64,000 bases of DNA from contig JAGEMR010000007.1 in NCBI GenBank assembly GCA_021030915.1, positions 310,001 to 374,000 on the forward strand, written 5' to 3'. Under the pieces are notes generated by a model. The model made no database searches. It worked only from the letters and a program-made list of their open reading frames with translations, and was not told where the DNA came from. Origin of the DNA: Astrothelium macrocarpum (taxonomy: Eukaryota; Ascomycota; Dothideomycetes; Trypetheliales; Trypetheliaceae). Shown here piece after piece: positions 12,007-23,263 of this stretch (position 1 is the first letter of the stretch; each line of letters begins with the position of its first letter). The position numbers and the translations under genes are program-made.

Positions 12007-12598
12007 GATATGATGTCTGAGTAGAGTTGAGGAGTCGGTAGACGACGAATTTCTGGCCTGCGGATAATGAAGGCAAGTGTTGTGGAAGCAGCGAGGTCTT
12101 TGGGGCGCTAAGCAAGACTGAAGTTGCAGAGGCTGTGACGGACGGATTAGCCGAAGGCGAGTGACGTCGGAGCAAGGCTGCAGCAGAGAATCTGTGACTA
12201 CAAGGCAAACTGGCAAACTCACAAACTCAGCGAAAAGCAGGCGTCTGTATTGACAGAGCAGATGCACGGAGGGTAGCTGGATCGAGCTCGTGAGTACTCA
12301 AGTAGTCTGGAGAAAGAGAAGGCGTGGATGTTGCAGGAGCGAAGGCCAAGACCCCTCGCAGCTGAGGCCTGGTTTCAAGCGCCAACTATGACTGTGCCCG
12401 ATGATTCGCCCACGCCACCAAACCAAGCAGAAAGTCACATCCGTGCAAAGCAAATTCTGCACTGCCGGGTATCACATACATTTTACCACAATTGTTATCC
12501 TTTTGATGCTGGCTACCTGGCTTGTCTTCTACACTTCTGTCTGAGATTTTCATCCTTTCGGCCATTACACGGCTATTGTACAGCCTCTCTGGCGGCAC
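12007..12598. other. Intergenic region between E2 promoter and GCDH 3' end
   Basis: About 590 bp. Contains the promoter and 5' leader of the E2 gene on the minus strand. The open frames here (for example 12328-12681 plus, 12386-12598 minus) have no recognisable content. Confidence 0.5.
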
Positions 12599-14043
12599 CT
12601 ACACAAACGCTTGAATGCCTGTTATTGCTCTACCCAGAATCAACGCTATTCGAAGTGGTCAGTGGTTGCGCTTGTGCATAAAGAGTACTCAAAGATTCCT
12701 TACAGTGGATGTCGCTCTGACCCTCATATGTTTGGGTAACAAAGAGATTTGCAACGTGCCTGCCAATGTGGTACTCATCACTGACTGCATTACCACCAAA
12801 AACCTCCTGAAGTCTAAAGCCACATTAGTCTGAACAACCGAAACGGGTCAATCCCTTGACTTACGTGCGCGAGTTGATCAAGGCTCTATCACAGTTCTGC
12901 CTCTTGATCATTGAAATCATTTCTGGCGCAGCCTTCCCTTCGTCTTTCAGTCTGCCAACCTGCGTTGCGGCAAGGATGCCATACGCAGCATCGGTCGTGG
13001 CGTCTGACAGTTTCTTCTGCACCAGCTGGTATTTTGCGATGGGATTGTTCTTGAATTGTCGACGCTCCAGTGCGTATTCTCGCGCTCGGGCTATGCAGTC
13101 TTCTAATGCTCCAATCGTACCCCAAGCTATCCCGTATCTTGCAGAGTTCAGACAACTGAACGGTCCCTTCAGTCCTTCTACTTCAGGGAACATGTTTTCT
13201 TGGGGCACCGGGCATTCATCAAGCTGGATCATGCCTGTGATCGATGCTCGTAGCCCGTTTTTGTTCTTCAAAGGAGGCGTCTCAATGCTGCCTGGTGGAC
13301 ATTGATTACGTTCAATTACGAATCCTCTAATCTTGCCCGTCTCTTGCAGTTTCGCCCATACTAGCATAACGTCTGCAATTGGCGAATTTGTGATCCACGT
13401 CTTGGCTCCTGATAACGAGTAGTATCCCTTTTTTGATGGATGAGGCTTCGCTATCGTCTCCATGGAACCTGGGTCAGAGCCGTGGTTTGGTTCTGTCAAG
13501 CCAAAGCATCCTAGTATCTTGCCTTTTGCCATGCCCGGAAGGAATTTTTGTTTGATTTCTTCCGTCCCAAACTCCTCTATACCGCCCATGACCAATGAGC
13601 TTTGCACTGACATGCCTGAACGGTAGCCCGAGTCTACTCGCTCCACTGCCCTCGTGATAAGACCGGATGCAACACTGCTCACGCCGGCACACTCGTAGCC
13701 TTTGATCGTTGCCCCCAAGAGTCCAAGCTCTCCCATCTCTTCGAGGATCTTTCTGTCGTAATCTTCATCCCGATATGCTTCTACAATGCCATAACGTTAG
13801 CTTGTTGTACATGGGGATAGACAAGCAAAACGGACCCAATACTCTTGGGAGCAGTCGTTCTTGACAATATGACTCTGCGGTCTCGGATATGGCCAGCTCC
13901 TCCTCTGTGAACAAGTTGTTTGATCCTAGAGGGTCCTTCCAGTCAAAGGCTGCTGGGGCGTGCGCATATCGGCGTCCAATGGGTGCAGAGCGAATGAAAT
14001 TACGAGAGGTTTGGAGAGTCTGTCTGAGGACAGGCTTGAACAT
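12599..14043 (-). CDS. Glutaryl-CoA dehydrogenase, mitochondrial (acyl-CoA dehydrogenase family)
   Basis: FAD enzyme that oxidises and decarboxylates glutaryl-CoA to crotonyl-CoA in lysine and tryptophan breakdown, passing electrons to ETF. Exons on the minus strand: 14043-13836, 13780-12865, 12813-12704, 12645-12599. Introns are 55, 51 and 58 nt, giving 426 aa. The first ~25 residues are Arg-rich (RQTLQTSRNFIRSAPIGRR), a likely mitochondrial presequence. Family motifs include SGMSVQSSLVMGGIEEFG, CFGLTEPNHGSDPGSM, GAKTWITNSPIADV and the C-terminal TYEGQSDIHSLILGRAITG, where the Glu (about E405) is the catalytic base in this subfamily. DIHSLILGRAITG matches glutaryl-CoA dehydrogenases better than short-chain acyl-CoA dehydrogenases. 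The gene diverges from FEN1 across about 500 bp. Confidence 0.93.
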
Positions 14044-14539
14044 TGTTCAGCTCCAGTATACAATAGGACAAATCGAGGATGATGTGAGGTTTCAAGGGAA
14101 GGTTAAGCATGTAGAAATTGACTCTGCGGGGATTGGAATAAATTTACTGGTCGGCCCCGGATGCTTGTTGGACAGGCACTAACACCAAGCCGAGGTTCAT
14201 CACTATCGAAATATATACCATTTCTCGAGTAGAAGCAAATCGACTGAAGGACTTGATAAACACATAGGAAACGGCCGGCCACGTCGAGCACAAGACTGAT
14301 TGAATGAATGCCAGGTGCACTCGATCATGGTGATGGAAAAGGGTGACGGGAAATGGTGACTCGCATATTCCAGCGCCCCTCAATTTGATCGAATGAAGCT
14401 AGTCCGGCGCGGACGCGTTGATTGAGACGCGCCTCACGACGTCACTGTGCGGCTCCAACCAAACTCTTCCCTATACCACTGCACCTGCCAAAGTTTTAAG
14501 CAATCAGCGCCGATTTCATTGAGCGAACGATCAGTTATA
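14044..14539. promoter_or_regulatory. Shared promoter between GCDH (-) and FEN1 (+), with MCB-type box
   Basis: The 496-bp divergent intergenic region carries ACGCGT at 14413-14418, a second ACGCG core at 14426-14430 and GACGTCA at 14438-14444, about 95-125 bp before the FEN1 start. ACGCGT is the MluI cell-cycle box bound by MBF, which drives replication genes including RAD27 in yeast. GACGTCA resembles a CRE/ATF site. Function is inferred from motif and position only. Confidence 0.5.
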
Positions 14540-15954
14540 ATGGGGATCAAGCGCAAGTACATCTCGTCAAGTTTCGCAATATGTATCAGCTAATCGAGCC
14601 CAGAGCTCTATCAAGTTCTCAAGGACAATTGTCCAGATGCAGTCAAGGAAGGTGATATCAAAAACCAATTCGGCAGGAAAGTGGCCATCGTGAGTGAGCC
14701 TTCGCTTGCACTTGGGGTCGCTATGCTAATTGCTCTCTAGGATGCGTAAGTCCATGACCTGTAGTCATTCTGCACATCCTCCTTCTAACTCTCCCGCCCC
14801 AGCTCCATGTCCATCTATTCCTTCCTGATCGCCGTTCGCTCTGATGGTCAACAGCTCATGTCCGATACGGGCGAGACCACGTCGCATCTGATGGGCATGT
14901 TCTACCGCACACTGCGTATCATTGACAATGGCATCAAGCCTCTCTACGTCTTCGACGGCGCCCCGCCTAAGCTGAAATCTGGAGAACTCGCCAAGCGTTT
15001 TCAGCGCAAATCTGAAGCACAAGAGCAGCACGAGGAGGCCAAAGAAACCGGCACTGCCGAAGATGTAGAGAAATTCAGTCGACGCACCGTCAGAGTCACC
15101 AGGGAACATAATCTTGAGTGTCAGCGGCTGCTAAAGCTAATGGGAATACCGTTCATTATTGCTCCAACAGAAGCTGAGGCCCAGTGCGCTGCGCTGGCAA
15201 GGGCGGGTAAGGTATACGCCGCTGCAAGTGAAGATATGGATACCTTGACATTCAATACACCAGTCTTATTGAGACACCTAACGTTTAGTGAGATGAAGAA
15301 GGAACCAATTCAAGAGATTTCTCTAGATAAGGTCCTCGATGGTCTTGGCCTCAGCTATGAAGAGGTAGGTTAAGAGACAAGTTGTCTTGACATATTACCA
15401 TTGTTTTCATCGGCATCTAACAGGCAGCTTTGTAGTTCATCGATCTCTGCATTCTTCTTGGCTGTGATTACGTCGACCCGATCAAAGGCATGGGTCCTGC
15501 CACCGCCTACAAATTAATCAAAGAACAAAAATCACTCGACAGCATCGTTGCATCCTTCAAAACCGGCAAGAAATTTACCATTCCGGAAGATTGGCCCTGG
15601 GCAGATGCCCGCGATCTTTTCCTCTCTCCTGACGTATTGCCCGCTGATGACCCGACCATCGAAGCCATAGCCTGGGATCCGCCCGACACTGAAGGCCTTG
15701 TGCAGTTCTTGGTGCGTGAGAAAGGCTTTTCAGAAGACCGGGTAAGAGCTGGCGCGGGAAGATTGGGAAAGAATCTCAAGAGTGCGCAGCAAAGTCGGTT
15801 AGAAGGCTTCTTTAAGCCTGTGGAGAGAACGAAGGAGGAACAAGAGAAGCTAAAAAGGAAGAATGAGCAAAAGGTCCTTGAGAGGAAACAAAAACAGAAA
15901 AAGGACGCCAAAGAGAAGAAGGAGGCCAAGGCGAAGCCAAGAGGCACTGCTTGA
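14540..15954 (+). CDS. fen1: Flap endonuclease 1 (FEN1/Rad27)
   Basis: Structure-specific nuclease that removes 5' flaps during Okazaki fragment maturation and long-patch base excision repair, in the nucleus with PCNA. Exons: 14540-14552, 14604-14689, 14741-14745, 14803-15364, 15436-15954, giving 394 aa, the usual fungal length. The sequence is highly conserved: KNQFGRKVAIDASMSIYSFL, FDGAPPKLKSGELAKR, APTEAEAQCAALARAGKVYA and LCILLGCDYVDPIKGMGP hold the metal-binding acids and the helix-hairpin-helix. QSRLEGFF near the end is a PCNA-binding motif, followed by a Lys/Glu-rich tail. Two oddities: the first intron is best explained by a GC donor (GCAAGT), and exon 3 is only 5 nt (GATGC), supplying the codon for Asp and part of Ala in VAIDAS. 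The model is in frame throughout. The initiator ATG gives the obligatory MGIK N-terminus. Confidence 0.95.
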
Positions 15955-18600
15955 TCGCCATAGTGATGCTGCAAACTTACTCTCATTGCGAGACTGAGCT
16001 CGTGAGATCCAGATGAGCTGTCGTACGGCGTCACGAAGGCGTATGGTTCATTTTGATGTTGGACTCAGTACTGGGGGGGCTAGTGTTTACCCGATTTGGG
16101 TATGCTTTACGTCACACAGGGCGTCATTAGAGGAGTACGTGGCAAGCGTTGGCGTTGAGTACGACAAGATACTCAAGACTAAGTACGACAGCTTGGCTTC
16201 GTGGCGCCATCTACGACATGGGCTAGAATTTCGCAACTATTCGTTGATGAGTGTCGTGATTTGAAACGAGTTTGTCTACGACCCGCAATCGTGATTGTGC
16301 AGGGCTATTGTTTAGCAAACTCATCTGAGCAAAAGGTATTGATCTGCTCCCCCAATCCATGAAGATCGGTGCTGATTCCATGGTAGGACCTGAATACCCT
16401 TCACCTCCTCTATGCCCTGCTATAATCTCCACTCAATACCTGCCTCAACACTTCTGCCTGCGATCTCCTCGTTGTAGTCCATTTACCCAAGTAGATTTGC
16501 TGCAGCTCTGACGTCTCCGATCAAAGTAGTTCTAATAAACTTGCTCGGAACTTTGTCCACGCCTCCTATCTCGCTCGACAAAGATGTCTATGTGGACTCT
16601 TGAGTTCCCTGAGAAAGAGCTGCTCAAAGCACTTGTGCAGCCGCAATCCATGGGACAATTCTCTCGGCCTGTATGGAAACGCCACCAGTATCATTTGATA
16701 AATGTTAAAGCCAGCAAAATGTAAGCTCTTGAGCATAATTAGCGGAGTGAATAGGAAGACTTCAAATCGGAGAGCAGGAAGCGCCATTTTCCGGTGTTAG
16801 TTACTGTAAAAGACGCTATACCCTGGGGCTCGACGATTAGATATTTATTCGTCTGTCTAACAAATGGCTATTGTGCCTTGCACGCAAGAAAATTGCATGT
16901 AGCCAAAGAAATTGTAGACTCGGTACGTCAAGCAACGTCCCAATATGAGCAATGACCTTGTGTGGGAGGAACTGCTATGCCGTGATGCAAATATAAGCTA
17001 TGAAACAAAACTGTCCTACAGGAAAAGTCTCTATGCTGGGGGTTGTTAAATATGGATGCGTTTGCTGTTTTTTTTTTTTTTTTTTGGTTTTTTGGTTTTT
17101 AATTTTCTAATTTCATTTGTTTACTTTTTGTTGTTGTTTTTTGTTGCTTCTATTGACAAGAGATGTTGAGCCACTAATGTTTGAGCTGCCCATTATCATT
17201 TTCTGGATACTGATGCCAGCCAACCCATTCCGACATGTAGCTCACTTTCCCTCAGATTCGAATAATAGTGATACTTGGGAACATTGAGGAGAGGGGTTCA
17301 TTATGGAATGACTTCTGATAGAAGATCAAGGCTTAATCGTAATAGTGATGAGATTCAACATGCTCTGTCTTCATTTTACATTATCTTACGTAGTCAGTGT
17401 CGTTGTTTTGTAGTTAGATGTCTGTTGCTTTCGATCTAGCCTGTACTTCGGCTGATACAGAAGTGGATGGGAAAGGGAAAATGAATTGGGTAGTTTATCG
17501 TTAGTCAATACCGTCTGATGATGTTGGAGCTGTTTTGTCTGATGCTTTGCGTTACCCAGGCTTGAGGTGAATTCACTGGACCTAAATTGCAGGCCAGTCT
17601 AATCAATGTCACTACAGGCACATTTGCCACACCAGCCATTGATCTGCCTATCTTACACGAAATTTCAAGCCACTGTTCTGTGCCTGCATTATTGCGTAAT
17701 ATTCGCAGTCTCGGCCGCGGGACGGCAGTCATCCAGTAAAAAGTACCTGCCTATAATACAACGTTGAAGGGGGCCACCAACAGAGCATACGCAGTGCATC
17801 GACGAGAGAAAGCCGTAGGCCTCCAGATTGGCCCTTCATTGTACTCTCGTACAGGGTGAATTAGTTATGCAATCCCGATCTGGCCAGCCACCAACTTGAT
17901 ATCGTGGTTGGACTGATTCCACGAAAGGGCAAGTTGGATTTCCGTCTCGCTGAATCTTTTATCAGCAGCACGCGTAAAAAAAAACAATCTTCATATATCA
18001 TCCGAGGGAATTGAAGACAGCACATATGCCTTGGTTGAAGTATAGCATCCTACAATGCATACCCTACAATGCATATCATTGGTAGCCTCACCGTAAGTAC
18101 ACTCGTTTCAGGCTGCGCAGCATTATGCCCTGCATGGCTGGCGTCATAGCTGTCTTGAGGCGCATTAGCTTCCATGGGGAAGTGAAACAATACCGCTTAT
18201 GGCAATGCGACCCGTGTGTCTTCTTCGTTTTACGATTGACTTGATCCTGATATGTAGATAATGGCTCAAATCCATGATTTATGGCTCCGAACGGCACGAT
18301 CGATGATCTATCCAACCTATGAATTCTAGGAATTGATCCAATGATAGATATCCATTTCATTCAATTGCCTTTTTCTGGTCAGATTATTTTTGTCCTCGGC
18401 ACTAGATACCGCCCTCGTATTCTCTTTCCATTCATGATCTTTCGTTTATCCTTAATTACCTCTCTCGTGGGGGTGCCAAAGTTTGCATTGCTTTTAGGCC
18501 TCAGTATACCCTAAAATATGGACCAAACTTCCATACAAAGCTCTATGCTATTCGTCTTGTGTACGAATACCTTCTCATAAACCAGTCCAGTATCTTCGTC
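15955..18600. other. Gene-poor region
   Basis: About 2.6 kb between FEN1 and the first rhodopsin-like gene. Open frames up to about 90 codons occur on both strands, without motifs or consistent splice sites. It contains a long T-tract and T-rich segment near 17068-17150. I see no gene here; a non-coding transcript or a badly decayed gene cannot be excluded. Confidence 0.45.
17067..17150 (+). repeat. Poly-T tract and T-rich low-complexity segment
   Basis: A run of about 18 T followed by GG-T6-GG-T5 and further T-rich sequence with TTG/TTTG repeats up to about 17150. It is simple low-complexity sequence. There is no adjacent open frame, target-site duplication or terminal repeat to suggest a retroelement tail. 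Confidence 0.8.
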
Positions 18601-20180
18601 ATGGGAAAGTACAATCATGACCATGGCGTTGCCTACCTATCAGTGTGTTCAGCCCTCACGTTCCTCGCCTTGATAGCATATGCGATCAGAATCTATTCCC
18701 GAACCTTTGTAACAAGATCTCTCGGCTCTGACGACTTTGCAATCTCTATCGCCATCGTATGACGTCTTCTCTTCTTTGCAGTTTTTAAAAGCGCCATCTT
18801 TGCTAATATTGTTCAGGCTTTGCTTGTCTTTGGACTGGTGGGAGGCGGCATTCAGCTTGAGAACGGACTTGGGCGTCACAAAGATACTATACCTACGAAG
18901 AGCTATGATAGAGAGGAGCTGTGGTTTGCTACACTATCGCAAGGCCTAACGACCCTTCGGATAGCTGACTTAATCAGGGAATACATTACATGGATAAATG
19001 TTTTCCTTGAATTCTTTTTCTTGCGCACCTCAGTCATGCTTTTCGTCCTTCGACTGCTACCATCCTACAAGAAGTGGCCACAGAGGATTATATACATGCT
19101 CTTTTTTCTGAACTTTGCGGCAACCGCTACGGCCTGCATCACCTTTGGCGTCAGTTGCATCCCTTTCAAAGCCGTGTATGACCAGACTGTGCAAGGAGCT
19201 AGATGTCTTTCGAAAGATCGGCTTGTTATTGTAGCGAAAATAAATGCCAGTAAGTCTTGCGCAACTTGCATTTCTGCCTAGAACATTAACCACTAAACAG
19301 AAGCAAAGGTCTTGCATGCGTAATCGATGTCATAACCGCGCTGGTCCCTGAGTTCCTCCTTTGGGAAGTACAGATGAAGAAAAAGACAAAACTGACCCTT
19401 AATATCATTTTTGGTCTAGGCCTTCTTACGTCAGCACTTTGCATTGGTCGTGCAGCTGCAATGACCAAAGAGGCCATGGAGACTGATAGCACCTGTACGG
19501 TAGTTCAGGCACACAAATGGCCAGGGAATCGCTGATCTGATTTTCTAACAGGGCGACTATTAACAACAAAGTGGTTTACTATGACGGAAGAGAGATTTGG
19601 GCATATCTTCGCGTGCGCACCTGCAATCCGTCAATTCATTGCCTATCATCAAAGGGTTGGCACAACACTTCCTACTCAATACCGGCAAAAGCCCAACAAA
19701 GACTTTGTGAAAATGAGACGTCGAATCAATCTCCGCGATATTATTTGGTATAGAGAGGCTGAAATGATAAATGGCAAGGTCTTGGAAGCCAGGCCCATCT
19801 TCCTAAAAGCAATCGAGTCAGCCTCAAAGGAGACGTCCGAATATTCAAAAGCCGCGAGCCAACCTTCAGTCCTTGACTTTTGGCGTAGAGAGATCAAGAG
19901 CAAGGTATTGGTAGGTCCTAACAAGAATTCTGTTAATGCCTCATACGCTGGTTGCTACTCTAGATTCAGACGATCCCAAGGCCATGCAGTAGTCGCTGCG
20001 ATGCTAATACAGGAATTTCATAGAATCTCGCACGAAGCACGAAGCGAAATTGCTCCCAGCGCGGCAAACTCAGTACGGACTCATCAGATACGCCAACAGC
20101 TGGGCAGACGAAAAATGGGTCACTCGGTTACCATTCTTGGGATTTGTCCCATACCGAAAAACCCCAAACGGACGGAATGA
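18601..20180 (+). CDS. Integral membrane protein with fungal rhodopsin-like 7-TM domain (A)
   Basis: Exons: 18601-18756, 18817-19249, 19309-19494, 19552-20180, with introns of 60, 59 and 57 nt, giving 467 aa. The second intron must end at AAAG just before 19309 for the frame to hold; the more obvious CAG at 19300 leads to a stop. About seven hydrophobic segments occupy residues ~10-260, with the family pattern LGSDDF at the first loop, an aromatic-rich stretch ELWFATLSQG, CISF-type loop cysteines, and DSTWRLLTTKWFTMTEERFGHIFACAPAIRQF, a signature of the fungal rhodopsin-like domain that resembles PTH11-type proteins. The C-terminal ~200 residues are polar and basic. Such proteins are usually of unknown function or putative receptors; no retinal-binding lysine was identified. 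It neighbours the FMO/SDR pair. Confidence 0.75.
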
Positions 20181-21143
20181 CGAGCAACTCTGGGCGAGAC
20201 TCCTTTCTTATTGACAGTAGCAGCGTGGGCTCGCCAGTGGAAAACGTTGGGGATTATGATTGATTGAGACTTGGTCCCGATGAAGATCTTTCCGAAACTC
20301 GTCTCGTCCGATTTCGTTCAACAATGTCACTCATGTATCCATCTAAGAGAGCTCCGTGAAAGAGAAAAGTGCTTTTTTGGAGTTCCGAGCATGTTTTAAG
20401 CAACGGACGTGATACCTGAAGTGGAGCGACTTTATTCTTACTTTGCTTCTTTTCTAGGTTTTCATTTGTATTTTCTTCTTCTTTCTTCGTACTGGGAGTA
20501 GACGACGGTTGTTGGACAAAATGTTGGGGTCTTGCTCTGTATCGCGCTTGCTTCCTCAGTTCGATCAGATCTTCCAGAAATTAGCAGTGCAGGCTTCTTC
20601 CTCTGGCCTCAAAACCTGCTACTACAAGAACACCCATCAAGTAGTTGACGATATTTGTCATGATAGATTAAGATCAATACGCATCCTGCGATTTACATTT
20701 GGCTTTGGTTCTCTAACTTTCCCGGTGTACGTAGGAGAATTTGATCTTTTCATTCCCCACCAGGTATTGTCGCGTTTCCAATTGCAATGACCGCGACTTC
20801 GGACATAGGGTAGGGATCTGAATTATCCCGGGGCACTCCAGCATGCAAGCTTGCTATCATACTGACAATCTAAGGCTGATCTCCTGGTAACCTAGGTGGT
20901 ACCGATGGCGCTGAAAAGGTGAAGATGTACAATATGAGATGGTATCAAGCCAGTGCCGTCCGCTCCTTCCCACAGCGCTTAATCGTCGGCGCATCAGATT
21001 TTCCGAGCCGTCTTACGCGTCAAGCTTTGCGCGGTCTCTCCTATGCGTCTGAGATCAAGGTTTTGGATTTCTGCCAATACAAGTCTTCTAATGTCTATGT
21101 TATGTGGCCAATTCTACCGAAATGTATGCCGACATGATCAACG
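20181..21143. other. Intergenic, 3'-to-3' gap
   Basis: About 960 bp between the ends of the rhodopsin-like gene A (+) and the monooxygenase gene (-). A 93-codon frame at 20509-20790 and a 72-codon frame at 20919-21137 have no recognisable motif. No gene is supported. Confidence 0.5.
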
Positions 21144-23263
21144 CTAAATCGTCATCAATCCAGCTTCGACTGCTTTGATCTGGAGTGCCTGAAGCCTCGA
21201 ATAAAACCGACAAAGCGCTAGATTTCCTCCAAAGAACCAAAATCCGGGGTGCCCACTCGTCCTCCATATCACCCTTGTCTCTCCTTCCTCATCGAACCCC
21301 CAGACATCCCCCACTCTATTCGCCAACTCGTCTCCAAATATTTTCCTGGCAGTCTCTCTCATATTCTGATACCCTGTTGCAAATACAATCTCGTCAGCCT
21401 CCAGCTTGCTACCGTCACCAAAGATTAGACTGTGAGCCTCAACAGCAGCGACTTCTTGACCCTGCTTTATCGCGATTTTCTTCTCCGCTATAAGTTGCGA
21501 GCAGCCGACATCGATGTAGTATCCCCCGCCTCGGCTGAGATATTTGATCCAGAGCCCTGCGCCATCAGGCCCGCTATCTATCGCAAATCCAGCTGCAGTC
21601 AGATCTTTGAGCAGTTTGTCGTCTCTCTTCATCATTTCAGCTGTTGCTCCAAGCTGTTGACGCTTGCACACAGGATTTGGTAGAGAGAAGTTGATCACGT
21701 CCGCGTCTTCGACAGGATGGATGCCGTCCTCAGAATACAAACCTGCCATTGCAACATCTAAAAGAGTTTGACATGTCACAATAAGTGTGCTACTTCTTTG
21801 CACCATGGTGGTATCATAACCATGATCGTAGTAATCACGTGCAATATCGTGAGCGGAATTGCAAGAACCAACGACAACGGCTTTTTTCCCCTTGCCATCC
21901 TTACGGGGACCGTCGAACTGAGAGGAATGAATGAGGCGATCACCTTTGAAAGTGTCAAGGCCCTGGATATTGGAGGGTATATTAGGCTCTCCAGAGTGCC
22001 CAGTCGCGAGAATGATGTGCTTTGGATGGAAAGTCCCTGGAACTTTCTTCAACTCAAGTAAAGTATCTGCAAGAAGGGGCTTACCTACGATCCTTTGGGA
22101 CGCTATTTCCAGATCGTCTCAATGTGACTGTCCATCGTCGGGCATGTTCATCCCATTTGGAGAATTTCAACTCTGTACTTGTCCACACGTTGAGTTCCAT
22201 TATGCCTGCGTAATACTCGAACCAATCCGCCAGCTTGTCTTTTGGCGTAAACGTCTTCATACAGTCAGCTGCTGATACATAAAAGGGCAGAAATCATCCT
22301 TACAGGCCAGTTGGGAGGGAATGGAAGGTATGGCATGTGGTCAAACCTTGTTTTGTTTTTCAGCGCGTGATCTGGATTTGGGAGAGTTCGACTGACCATA
22401 CTGAGTCGTGCAACACGAGCTGGTGATATCGATTACGCCAATTGTCTCCGATTCGAGCATTTTTTTCAACCAGAAGTGCGTCGACTCCAAGTTGCTGTAA
22501 TCGAGCTGCCATTGTGAGGCCACCTTGACCGGCACCTTCATTGAAGGACTATGAGCTGAGCTTCTACGACAAAACTTATGGCTCGCGGCATACCGATAAT
22601 GAGGACTGTTGGCTCACGCCCATCCTCAAAATTTTGTTGAGCATTCCGACGGCCTTTCCAATTTAGCTGCTCGTGGCCCTGGTCGCGCTCATGTCCTGTA
22701 GGTCTTCGAGTCTTGATACTCTCTGGATGGTCTTTTAGCTCTTCTAGATATGTAAAAAGCGTAAAAGCCTTCCATTTTCCATTATCGGCGACGTCTTGCG
22801 CCAACTGAACAAGTCCTTGGCCTGTTCCAATGGATGTCTCTACCTTCATGAAGGCTTGCACTAGCTCCAGATTCTCAAGCGCTCCAAATCTTGGTACTTT
22901 GTGAGCTGGGGTTTCATAGGTATCTAAACGAGTAATACGACTGGCTTTGGACGATTGACTAATGAATCTCGAAATATGATCCAGACCTTGGGTGGTATGA
23001 AAGTCCCAAGTCATACAGAGCAGATCGCGCCAACAGGAGTCTTGGAGAAATACCTGCCCAACCGACACGTCCCCGCCATGCAGAAGCTGGTTCAATTTCG
23101 AAGTCCACTCGGTCACGATGGACCCTGGTGATGCTTCAGTCCCAGCTTTGTCAGGTGCTGAACCGTTAATGACACGACTCTCAGGGAACGGTGCACTCTG
23201 CAACAGATGAGAACCTGGTAAGATTTGATTCGATGGAGGATACTCGATCTTAGCCGTCGCCAT
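21144..23263 (-). CDS. Flavin-containing monooxygenase with N-terminal extension
   Basis: Predicted FAD- and NADPH-dependent monooxygenase of the FMO/YUCCA-like class. Exons on the minus strand: 23263-22594, 22535-22397, 22346-22304, 22254-22089, 22042-21144, with introns of 58, 50, 49 and 46 nt, giving 638 aa. The last intron (46 nt, acceptor AAAG) is the least certain, chosen because it alone keeps the frame. Residues ~1-210 form an extension of the kind that is NTF2-like in related fungal enzymes. The FAD motif is TVLIIGAGQGGLTMAARL, split by the first intron. Then come RIGDNWRNRYHQLVLHD, the FMO-like FKGDRLIHSSQF, and the NADP motif KAVVVGSCNSAHDIA. The C-terminal EIVFATGYQNMRETARKIFG is typical of the family. 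The substrate is unknown. It shares a 681-bp divergent promoter with an SDR gene. Confidence 0.88.

Noticed and set aside
17067..17150. T-tract as a possible retroelement or processed-gene tail
   Set aside because: There is no neighbouring reverse transcriptase, target-site duplication or intronless gene copy.
19250..19320. Frameshift in the rhodopsin-like gene A
   Set aside because: An initial model using the CAG at 19300 hit a stop, but the AAAG acceptor at 19308 keeps the frame, so no frameshift needs to be assumed.
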